This document shows positions 1 through 8,067 of a stretch of DNA of 50,066 bases, piece after piece. Every line of letters begins with the position of its first letter. Position 1 is the stretch's first letter. Source of the stretch: JBMYQA01 sp049600855 (GTDB lineage: Bacteria > Bacteroidota > Bacteroidia > Cytophagales > Flammeovirgaceae); assembly GCA_049600855.1 (NCBI GenBank), contig JBMYQA010000005.1, positions 1 through 50,066 on the forward strand. The letters are read 5' to 3'. The notes beneath the pieces were generated by a model, which was given only the letters and a program-made list of their open reading frames with translations, was not told the DNA's origin and searched no databases. The translations under genes were made by a program, and so were the position numbers.

Positions 1-423
1 GGTGTCAGAGCTCTTTTACCTTGTGCGAAGAGTAAAAACATGACCATCTTGGGCTTTATGAATCAAGAGAACAAGTTGTTTTCTTATGCTTTTGAAGGAG
101 CTGCTACTAGTGAGGTAGTCATCAAATGTATGGATGACTTTTGTAAGCAAATTACGAAGAAAACAGTGATCATTTTAGACAATGCGACTATACACAAAAG
201 TAATCTTGTAAAAAGCAAAATGAAGGAATGGAAGCAAAAAGGGTTATGGCTACAATTTATACCTGCCTATTGTCCAGAGTTGAATCTTATCGAATTACTT
301 TGGAAGCAACTTAAATATAAATGGACTAGAAAGGAGCATTATAATTCCTTTGAGCAACTCTGGACAAATGTCTGTCAAATATTGAAAAATGTCGGTACAG
401 AATACCGCATTAATTTTAGTTAG
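1..423 (+). mobile_element. IS630-family transposase, C-terminal part (5' end outside window)
   Basis: The reading frame is open from base 1 to the TAG at 421-423, so the gene runs in from the left and only about 140 C-terminal residues are present. Two parts of the DDE catalytic core are visible: the second Asp in ILDNATIH and the final Glu in the PELNLIELLWKQLK block, a hallmark of the IS630/Tc1-mariner group that cuts and joins DNA at TA targets. The first catalytic Asp must lie upstream. Many IS630 members are split into two frames, so the visible ATG at 40 need not be a start. No terminal inverted repeat could be recognised in 424-516. Family assignment is firm; whether the element is intact is unknown. 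Confidence 0.85.
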
Positions 424-516
424 GTGCTTAAGTAACGCGATCTAGTGTGCACTTCTCGATCTGTTCGTTTTCGGCATCACATCTTTTACTTACAGATAAA
501 ATAATTAGTAGATTAA

Positions 517-957
517 ATGAAAATTATTATAGGAAGAACAGACAAAGCCGATTTTCCTGAATTATACTTGGAAGGTTTAGGAATCAAGATTGACACTGGG
601 GCGTACACATCAGCAATTCATTGCCATGATATTGAAGAAGTGGAAGTTGATGGAAAAAAACGGATTAAGTTTCAATTGCTAGATCCTTCACACCCCAAAT
701 ACAATCATAAAGCATTTGTATTGGAACATTACACAAAAAAAGTCATTAAAAGCTCAACAGGTCATGCCGAAGAACGATTTGTAATTCAAAGCAGTATTTT
801 ATTGTTTGGCAACACTTATCCAATCAAATTATCATTAAGTGAACGAAGTGATATGAAATATCCTGTACTTTTAGGAAGAAGATTTCTCAGCAAAAAATTT
901 ATAGTTGACCCAGCCCTTATGAACCTCTCACACAAATATAAAAAATCACAAAAGTAG
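517..957 (+). CDS. RimB-like ATP-dependent zinc protease (retropepsin-like fold)
   Basis: The 146-residue protein belongs to the RimK-associated zinc protease family (PF05618). The motif DTGAYTSA starts at Asp26 and resembles the DTGA active-site turn of retropepsins; a second conserved block, LLGRRFLSKKFIVDP, lies near residues 118-132. Family members sit beside rimK and, in Pseudomonas, the protein called RimB removes glutamates that RimK adds to ribosomal protein S6. Here rimK starts 282 bases downstream on the same strand, so the pairing is kept but the gap could hold its own promoter. The family name is supported by motifs and context; the exact substrate is inferred. Length is usual for the family. 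Confidence 0.82.
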   Translation: MKIIIGRTDKADFPELYLEGLGIKIDTGAYTSAIHCHDIEEVEVDGKKRIKFQLLDPSHPKYNHKAFVLEHYTKKVIKSSTGHAEERFVIQSSILLFGNTYPIKLSLSERSDMKYPVLLGRRFLSKKFIVDPALMNLSHKYKKSQK

Positions 958-1239
958 CATAAACGGTGCTTTTCTGATGCTATTTTAGGTTAGAAGTGGT
1001 GTGAGCTTTTAGTGTGATACTAATCGTAACGCTTTGATTTTCAGAGTAAAACCCTTTTTGGAAAGTATGATGGAAATTTACAATTTCAGAAAAACTAGGG
1101 CAGCTCCGCTGATGCTATGGAAATTAAGGGATGGCGAGCAAATCACAAGTAAAAGTTGAAATCACTTCGTAGTCAATTTTAACTTTAATACCATTTCTCT
1201 ATATTGTAGGAGGCATACCCTCAACTTAAACGTAATCTA

Positions 1240-2112
1240 ATGAAAATAGCGATTTTGTCCCGCAACTCAAATCTTTATTCTACCAAACGGCTTGTAGAAG
1301 CTGCAACTAAAAAAGGTCATGAAGCGGTAGTCATTGACCACCTCAAATGCATTATTGAGTTAGAGAAGAAAAATCCGAAAATTTATTACAATGGCAAGTA
1401 TTTAGATGATATAGATGCTGTAATTCCTAGAATTGGTGCATCCGTAACGTTTTATGGTACGGCAGTAGTGAGGCAATTCGAAATGATGAATGTATTCACA
1501 GCAGTGGAATCTCAAGCATTGGTCAGATCAAGAGATAAATTGCGAAGCCTTCAAGTGCTTGCACGAGCAGGGGTAGGTTTACCCAAAACGGTATTTACGA
1601 ATTACTCCAAAGATGTAGAACACGTCATTTCATCTGTTGGTGGTGCCCCTTTAGTCCTCAAGTTATTAGAAGGTACACAAGGCTTGGGAGTAGTACTGGC
1701 AGAAACTCATAATGCGGCCAGCTCGGTGATTGAAGCTTTTAATGGGTTAAAAGCACGTGTCATTGCCCAAAGCTTTATCAAAGAAGCGGGTGGAGCTGAC
1801 ATCCGAGCCTTTGTAGTAGATGGTGTGGTGGTGGGGGCCATGAAACGCCAAGGAAAGGAAGGAGAGTTTCGTTCTAACTTACATCGAGGAGGCTCTGCTT
1901 CATTAATTGAACTGACAGACGAAGAAAGTAATACCGCGCTAAAAGCTACAAAAGCGATGGGACTCGGAGTGGCAGGAGTAGACATGCTCCAGTCAGCAAA
2001 AGGCCCATTAGTCTTAGAAGTCAACTCTTCTCCAGGCTTGGAAGGGATTGAGGCGGCTACTCAAAAAGATGTTGCAAAAGAAATTATAAAATATGTCGAG
2101 CGAAACGTCTAA
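1240..2112 (+). CDS. rimK: RimK: ribosomal protein S6--L-glutamate ligase
   Basis: This 290-residue ATP-grasp ligase is close to the usual RimK length (about 300). It adds glutamates to the C-terminus of ribosomal protein S6 at the cost of ATP. Visible ATP-grasp elements are the DKLRSLQVLARAGVGLPKT segment near 98-116, the ATP-binding Lys in PLVLKLLEGTQGLGVV near 141, the AQSFIKEAGGADIRAFVV strand, NLHRGGSAS, and the metal-binding LVLEVNSSPGLEG near the C-terminus. The start ATG gives a normal N-terminus (MKIAILSRN). It overlaps the next gene by 20 bases, which suggests translational coupling. The gene for S6 (rpsF) is not in the window, so action on S6 is inferred from the family. Confidence 0.93.
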   Translation: MKIAILSRNSNLYSTKRLVEAATKKGHEAVVIDHLKCIIELEKKNPKIYYNGKYLDDIDAVIPRIGASVTFYGTAVVRQFEMMNVFTAVESQALVRSRDKLRSLQVLARAGVGLPKTVFTNYSKDVEHVISSVGGAPLVLKLLEGTQGLGVVLAETHNAASSVIEAFNGLKARVIAQSFIKEAGGADIRAFVVDGVVVGAMKRQGKEGEFRSNLHRGGSASLIELTDEESNTALKATKAMGLGVAGVDMLQSAKGPLVLEVNSSPGLEGIEAATQKDVAKEIIKYVERNV

Positions 2113-3049
2113 GCGCCAAATTACAATTTTAGGCCATGAAATCGAAAGGGGTAAAGAGCAAGTCATTGAAATGGAAGTGGCTAAATTACACAATGGGAAT
2201 AACCTCAAAATACCAGTCATCATTAACAGTGCTTTGGAAGATGGCCCTACGCTGTTGTTAATGGGTGGAGTACATGGCGATGAAATTAATGGGGTAGCCA
2301 TTGTGCGCGATATCATCCGACAAGGATATAATAAGCCTAAAAAAGGAACGATTATTTGTATTCCAGTATTTAATGCTTTTGGTTACCTCAATCTCAAGCG
2401 AGAGTTCCCCGATGGCAGAGATTTAAACAGAGTGTTTCCTGGCTCATCTAAAGGCTCATTGGCTAGTCAGTTTGCTTACAAGTTCACGCATGAAATCGCT
2501 CCATTCGTCGATTACGTCTTAGATTTTCACACTGGAGGGGCAGAACGATCTAATTATCCGAATATTCGATGCGTGTTAAACGATGAAGAACAAATGAAGT
2601 TGGCTAAGATTTTCGGGGCACCTTTTATTGTGCATTCGAGCTACATCCCCAAATCCATTCGGTATACCTTGAATAAAATGGGGAAAACCATTCTGTTATT
2701 TGAGGGAGGTAAATCTTTTGAATTAGACGATGAAGTAATTGCTGCTGGAGTAGCTGGATCGTTAAATCTAATGAGGTATTTAGGACTCCAAAACGGGTCT
2801 TTAATCCACAATTATGAAACGGTTGTCATCAATAAAAGTAAATGGATTAGAGCTCCCTATTCGGGGATGTTTCAGTATAAAGTTAAAAATGGCACTAGAG
2901 TACCCAAAAAGACGTTATTAGGCATCATCACTGATCCGTACGGAGAGTTTTGTAAATCAGTGTTCGCTCCATTTGATTGCTATGTATTCGGCGTAAACAC
3001 CTCTCCCATTGTTCACAAAGGCGATGCCTTATTTCATGTAGGCGAATAA
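2093..3049 (+). CDS. Succinylglutamate desuccinylase/aspartoacylase-family zinc hydrolase
   Basis: The 318-residue protein belongs to the AstE/AspA branch of M14-like zinc carboxypeptidases. His61 and Glu64 (GGVHGDE) and His146 (LDFHTGG) are the zinc ligands; Arg109-Asp-Leu-Asn-Arg113 is the substrate carboxylate-binding NxR-type motif; a Glu in LLFEGGKSFE is the likely catalytic base. The C-terminal third has a beta-rich, barrel-like domain. The start lies 20 bases inside rimK in another frame. This gene follows rimK in many gamma-proteobacteria and Bacteroidota, so it may process glutamate or poly-glutamate tails, but the substrate is not known. The family is clear; specificity is not. Confidence 0.88.
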   Translation: MSSETSKRQITILGHEIERGKEQVIEMEVAKLHNGNNLKIPVIINSALEDGPTLLLMGGVHGDEINGVAIVRDIIRQGYNKPKKGTIICIPVFNAFGYLNLKREFPDGRDLNRVFPGSSKGSLASQFAYKFTHEIAPFVDYVLDFHTGGAERSNYPNIRCVLNDEEQMKLAKIFGAPFIVHSSYIPKSIRYTLNKMGKTILLFEGGKSFELDDEVIAAGVAGSLNLMRYLGLQNGSLIHNYETVVINKSKWIRAPYSGMFQYKVKNGTRVPKKTLLGIITDPYGEFCKSVFAPFDCYVFGVNTSPIVHKGDALFHVGE

Positions 3050-3105
3050 GGTACGCGTATTTCATCTTGAACTCAGGACTCATTCTAATTTCTAACTCCT
3101 GTGAG

Positions 3106-3145
3106 GTAGCCATCAAAAACATAAGCATGCCCTTTTGATGGCTAC
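3106..3145 (+). terminator. Hairpin downstream of the rimK operon
   Basis: A perfect 13-bp inverted repeat (GTAGCCATCAAAA at 3106-3118 and its complement at 3133-3145) has a 14-base loop. It lies 56 bases after the last gene of the rimBK set. The 3' side is AT-rich (ttaattta) but not a clean T-run, so it may be a terminator or an RNA-stabilising hairpin. The rest of 3050-3493 has no gene that can be supported; its right end holds the promoter at 3419-3453. Confidence 0.55.
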
Positions 3146-3418
3146 TTAATTTACGTTGCAATCAACGAATGCCTTACCTTTTTTGAATTGTAGTTGAACA
3201 TGGTGTAGACGAAAGGTTTCTTTAGTTATCTAATGTACCAGTATATGTTTGAGGATTCAAGTAGAATAATTCAATTGAGAAAGCCAATAAACATTGTTCT
3301 TTTACTTAAGCATGAAATGAAATAGGGGTTTAAATGCGTTAAAATGAGAAAAGATGGTGGTGTAATTTTTAGGTAAATTGGATTTATAACATACTTCATT
3401 GCATTATATTTGGATTTA

Positions 3419-3453
3419 TTTGAATAAAAATTGCAAACTTTATATTACATTTG
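3419..3453 (+). promoter_or_regulatory. Bacteroidota-type promoter for the papain-like peptidase gene
   Basis: TTTG at 3419-3422 and TACATTTG at 3446-3453 match the -33 TTTG and -7 TAnnTTTG elements of Bacteroidota sigma-A promoters, with 23 bases between them. Transcription would begin near 3460, leaving a leader of about 35 bases before the ATG at 3494. Confidence 0.55.
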
Positions 3454-3493
3454 CGTGAAGTAATATGAGATAACTACCATTTGTTGACATAAT

Positions 3494-4624
3494 ATGAGAA
3501 TACACTACCAATCTGTCTTAGCATCATTGGTGCTTTTAACATTGCTCAACAATACTACTTTCGCCCAATATAAATTTACTGTAATTGTTCAAAATGAGGC
3601 GACACCCGTAAAAAATCAAGACCAAACAGGTACTTGTTGGAGCTTTGCTACTGCTTCGTTTTTAGAATCAGAATTGATTCGTCAAGGGAAAGGCAAACAC
3701 GATCTTTCAGAGATGTTTGTTGTTCGGAAGGTGTACAAAGAAAAAGCGGCGAACTACTTAGCGAAAAAAGGAAAAGCGGTTTTTAGCCAAGGAAGTTTGT
3801 CTCATGACTTAATTGATGCAATTGGTCAGTATGGTATAGTGCCAGAAACGGTTTATACAGGCATGCAAGAAGGCGAGCGGTGGCATGATCATTCTGAATT
3901 AGAAGTTTCTTTGAAAGGCTTATTGGATGGGTTAGCGAAAAAAGAAAATGTAAGTTACCGTTGGAAACAAATTTATGATACGATTTTAGATACTTATATG
4001 GGACAAGCTCCTGAAGCGTTCACGTATCAAGGCAAAACCTACACCCCTCAATCTTTTGCCAAAGAACTCAACATCCAAACAGAAGATTACATCTCCATCA
4101 CTTCATTTGCCCACCACGATTTTTATGAAACCTTTGTGTTAGACTTACCCGATAACTTTGCAGGAGGCTACTATTATAACCTTCCATTAGATGAATTTCA
4201 ATCGGCCATTGATCATGCACTTCAAAATGGCTACACCGTAAGTTGGGATGCTGATGTAACTGAAGATGGATTTTGTACCTACAATGGCGTTGCGGTTATC
4301 CCTGAAAATCCGAATGCAAAGCATTTATTTAAAAAACCTATAAAAGAAGTAACCGTTACCCAAGAATTACGTCAGGCTCAGTTTGAATCCGAAGAAACTA
4401 CTGATGATCACTTGATGCACATCACAGGCATGGCTAAAGATCAACAAGGCAATACGTATTACATTGTAAAAAACTCTTGGGGAGAAAAAAGCGGAAAAGA
4501 CGGTTACATGTACGTATCTGCTGCTTACCTCCGTTTAAAATCCATATCCGTGATGATGCATAAAGATGCACTACCCATGATGGTTTCAGATAAGCTCTCA
4601 TTCAACATTCAGGGAAGAAAGTAA
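3494..4624 (+). CDS. Secreted C1B papain-like cysteine peptidase (aminopeptidase C/bleomycin hydrolase type)
   Basis: The 376-residue protein begins with a Sec signal peptide (hydrophobic stretch 8-22, cleavage probably after TTFA at 24). The mature part has the papain catalytic set: Gln44 and Cys48 in QTGTCWSFA, His309 in DHLMHITG, and Asn327 in VKNSWGE. The long insert between Cys and His and the overall pattern fit the bleomycin hydrolase/PepC branch (PF03051), which hydrolyses peptides. Family members are often cytoplasmic; the signal peptide points to the periplasm or outside, as is common in Bacteroidota. It appears to be a single-gene unit with its own promoter upstream and a hairpin terminator at 4649. 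Confidence 0.88.
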   Translation: MRIHYQSVLASLVLLTLLNNTTFAQYKFTVIVQNEATPVKNQDQTGTCWSFATASFLESELIRQGKGKHDLSEMFVVRKVYKEKAANYLAKKGKAVFSQGSLSHDLIDAIGQYGIVPETVYTGMQEGERWHDHSELEVSLKGLLDGLAKKENVSYRWKQIYDTILDTYMGQAPEAFTYQGKTYTPQSFAKELNIQTEDYISITSFAHHDFYETFVLDLPDNFAGGYYYNLPLDEFQSAIDHALQNGYTVSWDADVTEDGFCTYNGVAVIPENPNAKHLFKKPIKEVTVTQELRQAQFESEETTDDHLMHITGMAKDQQGNTYYIVKNSWGEKSGKDGYMYVSAAYLRLKSISVMMHKDALPMMVSDKLSFNIQGRK

Positions 4625-4648
4625 GAGACACTTACCCATTAGCATTCG

Positions 4649-4687
4649 AAGCAAGCATTTCTGAAGAGGTGTTTGCTTTTTATTTTA
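4649..4687 (+). terminator. Intrinsic terminator of the papain-like peptidase gene
   Basis: AAGCAAGCA (4649-4657) pairs with TGTTTGCTT (4670-4678), nine pairs including one G-U, and is followed by TTTATTTT. It lies 25 bases after the stop codon. Confidence 0.65.
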
Positions 4688-4786
4688 GACAAGTGTTGTA
4701 CGCAATAAAGTTTTAACATGCGTAAAGGCAAGTTCCTACTAGGCCGCAAATGTTTTGCAGCCTAGCAGGTAATTGTAATACCAACT

Positions 4787-5989
4787 TTAATTGCCATTAT
4801 TTTCCAACCTATCAATTTCCTTTTGATAGCGCTCTTCGTTGCCATACTTATTTTCTTTCGAAACTGCTATCGCATATTCATAGGTAGCTATGGCTTCCGC
4901 TATTTCCTGATTACCCTCATACAGTTGGGCCAAGGTCGTAATAAGATTAATATCGTTTGGATATACTTCTACACTTCTTTTAAAAACCGTGATTGCGCCA
5001 GGTAAATTCTCTTGATAGATAGCAGCTCCTAAGTTGTAATAGGCTTCTCCTGTTCGTTTCGCACTTTCCCCATATTTGAGCAGTATTTCTTTTTCTTTCT
5101 CCAAAAAGGTGTCGTCACTATAATTTGCGATAAACTCATCTGAATACCTTAAATCGGAAAAGGTATGTTTTAGCCCATAATAATTGGATAACAATGGCGA
5201 TGACATATGCCCTTCGCCCTCAAACTCTTGATGATCATAAGCTATTTTTTTCGGTTTATTTGCCTTGAGCACTTCCACAAAGTTGGCTAACTCTTTGCGC
5301 ATACCAGCCGCTACTGACGACTCCTCTTTTCCAATACCAAAAAATAGTGTTTTTTCCAGATCAGGATTAGTCCTAAAAAACGTTTTCGCTTTTTGTGTAA
5401 GCTCCTCGCCATTCCACCACAAAGAAGGACTCATGATGATAAAACCTTGAAAAAGATTGGGTTTTTCGATGAGTGTTGCTGTGGCAAATAACCCGCCTAA
5501 TGAATGCCCTTCTAATACTTTAAAGTGATGTGTTCGGTAAGCAGCATCGATGTAAGGGATGAGCTCTGATTCAATGAAGGTCAAGAAGTTTTTACCACCA
5601 CCACTTTTTGGATTATTTTTATTCGTTGTGAATGTAAAATCACGTACCCTGTCTACACTTTTAATGCCCACAATGATAATGGGAGGAATGTTTCCTGTTC
5701 TTGTTAAAATTTCTACGGCACCTCTTACATGCTCTATATTCTGAAACCCATCTGTTAGATATAACACGGGATACTTTGACTTTGTTCTTGCGTATTCTTC
5801 TGGCAAAGAAACAATAATTTGGCGCTCTTCATTGAGCACTTTTGACCTAATGGTATGTATAGAGCCTATGGTAATCGAATCTGATTTTAGAAGATTACCT
5901 TTTGATACCGTCCTTTCATTACTAAAGTCGTTTTGACAGCTCGAAAAAAGGAATAATACAGGTACAATTAATGTAAACAGTCTTAACAT
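4787..5989 (-). CDS. Lipoprotein esterase (alpha/beta hydrolase, PF00756) with C-terminal TPR
   Basis: The 400-residue protein carries a lipoprotein signal with a Cys at 18 (LFLFSSC). The body is an esterase-D/IroE-like alpha/beta hydrolase: the nucleophile elbow GHSLGG places Ser163, YPVLYLTDG near 73-81 forms the oxyanion-side strand, and His261 (GEGHMSSP) is the likely catalytic His. Residues from about 310 to 395 form TPR-type helices (EAYYNLGAAIY, PNDINLITTLAQLYE). Members of this family hydrolyse carboxyl esters, including siderophore or acetyl esters. A paralogue with the same layout lies at 6669-7862. Substrate unknown. The long run of Met-start options does not matter because the lipobox fixes the start. 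Confidence 0.85.
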   Translation of the reverse strand: MLRLFTLIVPVLFLFSSCQNDFSNERTVSKGNLLKSDSITIGSIHTIRSKVLNEERQIIVSLPEEYARTKSKYPVLYLTDGFQNIEHVRGAVEILTRTGNIPPIIIVGIKSVDRVRDFTFTTNKNNPKSGGGKNFLTFIESELIPYIDAAYRTHHFKVLEGHSLGGLFATATLIEKPNLFQGFIIMSPSLWWNGEELTQKAKTFFRTNPDLEKTLFFGIGKEESSVAAGMRKELANFVEVLKANKPKKIAYDHQEFEGEGHMSSPLLSNYYGLKHTFSDLRYSDEFIANYSDDTFLEKEKEILLKYGESAKRTGEAYYNLGAAIYQENLPGAITVFKRSVEVYPNDINLITTLAQLYEGNQEIAEAIATYEYAIAVSKENKYGNEERYQKEIDRLENNGN

Positions 5990-6134
5990 CTCTTAGAAAT
6001 AAATGGTTAATCACCTTGAATACCAGACGAGACACTAAAAGTTACAGAAGAGGAATAAATTAATTACAAGGTCTGTAGAAACACTATTGTACCGTAAAGT
6101 TGTTTATCTAATATTTTCCAAATTACTTTACTGC

Positions 6135-6160
6135 CCAGTTGTGTTTATAGCGCTGTTAGC
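6135..6160. repeat. attC-like right half-site (GTTAGC end)
   Basis: The end of this segment, TTTATAGCGCTGTTAGC, read on the minus strand is GCTAACAGCGCTATAAA. This resembles the GCTAACCATGnnTATA segments at 6590 and 7874 in opposite orientation, as the two arms of an imperfect attC-like palindrome would. No matching left arm was found nearby. See the separate finding; the assignment is tentative. Confidence 0.25.
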
Positions 6161-6204
6161 TGTAACCAACAAAGTCATAGATAAAAAAGAGAGGAAGAAT
6201 TAAT

Positions 6205-6561
6205 ATGACAGGACATATTTTCTTTTACTTAGGACTTTCCCTGATGGCGCTACATGAAATGGATGCGATACGTTGCAAAGAGTGGCGGATATTTCCAGTA
6301 CTTTCAATGCTCAGTGATAAAGTTGGACAGATCATTTTCCTATTTATACACATCCCTCTTTTTTACTTCATATTTTGGGAGCTAACCTACAGCAAAAATA
6401 TTGAAGCATTTATCAATGGATTCAACATCTTTATGATGGTCCATTTAGGTCTTCATATACTTTTCCTAAAACACAAAAACAATGAATTTAAAGATTGGAT
6501 TTCTTGGACGATCATTATTGGTGCAGGATTATGCGGACTGTTGGACTTGTTGATTTCATGA
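6205..6561 (+). CDS. Small integral membrane protein, DUF6713-like
   Basis: The 118-residue protein has four hydrophobic stretches, near residues 3-17, 44-62, 72-88 and 98-116, so it is almost wholly membrane-embedded. A LHEMDAIRCKEWR block near 16-28 carries charged residues (His, Glu, Asp, Arg) at the end of the first helix and looks like the conserved motif of the DUF6713 family. No function is known for the family. The gene stands alone between two paralogous esterase genes, with attC-like sequence on both sides, so it could be a mobile cassette gene. The family name is from recall and moderately sure; the membrane topology is seen directly. Confidence 0.7.
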   Translation: MTGHIFFYLGLSLMALHEMDAIRCKEWRIFPVLSMLSDKVGQIIFLFIHIPLFYFIFWELTYSKNIEAFINGFNIFMMVHLGLHILFLKHKNNEFKDWISWTIIIGAGLCGLLDLLIS

Positions 6562-6589
6562 GGAAATATTTGAGCGAAGAAAAACCACC

Positions 6590-6651
6590 GCTAACCATGC
6601 GTATAAGGCATCGTTTCCTAACATCAAATAGGACCTCATACGCGCATCCGT
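6590..6651 (+). repeat. attC-like imperfect hairpin between genes
   Basis: Starting GCTAACCATGCGTATAA, this segment folds on itself: ATGCGTAT near 6596-6603 pairs with ATACGC-GC-AT near 6643-6652, and TCCTA pairs with TAGGA inside it. It lies 29 bases after one stop codon and just before the next gene. The design (RYYYAAC-like end, bulged long palindrome) recalls integron attC sites. No integrase gene is in the window. Confidence 0.35.
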
Positions 6652-6668
6652 AATCAGATTTTAAAACT

Positions 6669-7862
6669 ATGAAGAAATATATTGTTCTACTCGCTATACT
6701 TTTCATTTCCAAGCTATTACATAGCCAGGAGATTTCCCCGCAAAGTTTTGTCATCGGTAAAAAGCATATGATCACGTCCAAGATTTTGGATACGAATCGG
6801 GAAATCATCATTTACCTGCCTGAAAGCTATAACTTCAATGATTATGCTCGGTATCCAGTACTCTATCTTCTTGATGGAAGGAAGTTTTTTCATCCCTTTA
6901 CGGGAGCAATCGCTCAAATGAGCAGTGATGCTAGCCCTCAAATTCCTGAAATGATTGTCGTGGGAATCGTCAGTCAGGATAGAATCAAAGACTCATCACC
7001 AACGAATTCCCTAATTGGTTACACAGGCAAAGAAGATAAAGGCTTAGCAGTAAGTGGCGGTGCTGATCGCTTTATTGAGTTTATCGAAAAAGAACTGGTG
7101 CCATACATCGATCAAACTTACCGCTCCAATGATTACCGAATCTTTACGGGGTATTCTTTTACAGGGTTAGCAACATTACAGGCATTATTTTCAAAACCAG
7201 CATTATTTAACTCCTTTTTGGTTATAGACTTCAGTGCATGGTGGGATGGAGAAGTCACGCTAAAGCATATGGATGTATTCTTCAAAAGTTATAAAGGTCC
7301 TTATAAAGATGTCTTCATCTCCACAGTGGATAGAGTAAACAATGTCGTTTATCCAGAGGAGGAAAACAAAACGTGGAAATTCATTCAAATGTTTGATCAG
7401 CGCCACCCCAAAAATGTCGATTTTGGATTTAAAAAGTATGGCTATAAAGAAGAAAACCATCACTCCATGCCCCTCATCTCATTTATGGATGGGCTAAAAT
7501 ACTTATTTCGAGGATATATGATCAACTATGATGAAATGTATACGGACCCAACTAAGATTAAAATCAGATTTGAAAAGTTATCTAACCGAATAGGATGGGA
7601 TATTAGACCCAGAGAGGATTTGATGAATTTTTTTGGCAATCAGTTTTTGTATGCACATGTTGATACTGATAAAGCGCTTTTCTACTTCAAATACAACACG
7701 GATAATTATCCCAAATCCAATTATGCTTGGTATAGCTTAGGGAAAGCGTATGAAAAAATTGGGAATAAAGGAAAAGCAATTGCGGCTTATGAAAAATCCT
7801 TAGCCCTTCTTCCAACCAATAAAGAATTGAGAAAAAAGATCGAAGAACTCACCAATGAGTAA
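6669..7862 (+). CDS. Secreted esterase (alpha/beta hydrolase, PF00756) with C-terminal TPR
   Basis: The 397-residue protein starts with a Sec signal peptide (hydrophobic 4-17, cleavage probably before EISPQ at 21). The hydrolase domain has RYPVLYLLDGRKFF near 61-74 and a nucleophile elbow GYSFTG with Ser163; His in ENHHSMPL near 265 is the likely catalytic His. Residues 340-395 are TPR-like (YAWYSLGKAYEKIGNKGKA). The layout and residue spacing equal those of the gene at 4787-5989, so the two are paralogues, but this one lacks the lipobox and has GYSFTG in place of GHSLGG. It probably acts in the periplasm or outside. Substrate unknown. Confidence 0.83.
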   Translation: MKKYIVLLAILFISKLLHSQEISPQSFVIGKKHMITSKILDTNREIIIYLPESYNFNDYARYPVLYLLDGRKFFHPFTGAIAQMSSDASPQIPEMIVVGIVSQDRIKDSSPTNSLIGYTGKEDKGLAVSGGADRFIEFIEKELVPYIDQTYRSNDYRIFTGYSFTGLATLQALFSKPALFNSFLVIDFSAWWDGEVTLKHMDVFFKSYKGPYKDVFISTVDRVNNVVYPEEENKTWKFIQMFDQRHPKNVDFGFKKYGYKEENHHSMPLISFMDGLKYLFRGYMINYDEMYTDPTKIKIRFEKLSNRIGWDIRPREDLMNFFGNQFLYAHVDTDKALFYFKYNTDNYPKSNYAWYSLGKAYEKIGNKGKAIAAYEKSLALLPTNKELRKKIEELTNE

Positions 7863-7873
7863 AATAACATGTG

Positions 7874-7902
7874 CTAACCATGACTATACAACAATTGTTG
7901 TT
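7874..7902 (+). repeat. attC-like left half and 14-bp palindrome after the second esterase gene
   Basis: GCTAACCATGACTATA at 7874-7889 matches the segment at 6590 in 14 of 16 positions and also starts shortly after a stop codon (12 bases). It runs into ACAACAATTGTTGT (7889-7902), a perfect 14-bp palindrome. It may be an attC-like end or a short hairpin in the 3' untranslated region. Confidence 0.3.
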
Positions 7903-8067
7903 GATGTTCTAAACAATAAAATAGAACCTAAGCCAAACTGTAAAGATATTGCGCTTGTCTAATATTAGTTTTTTCGAATGAAAAAGGACTATTTTTATGT
8001 TTTAAGAGATTGGAAATCGCTAATTTTATAGAACAAAAACAGTAAATTAGGCAGGTATCACATACTT

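Noticed and set aside
1707..2316. Two minus-strand frames over rimK and the zinc hydrolase
   Set aside because: Antisense shadows of clear genes, with no domain and odd amino-acid makeup.
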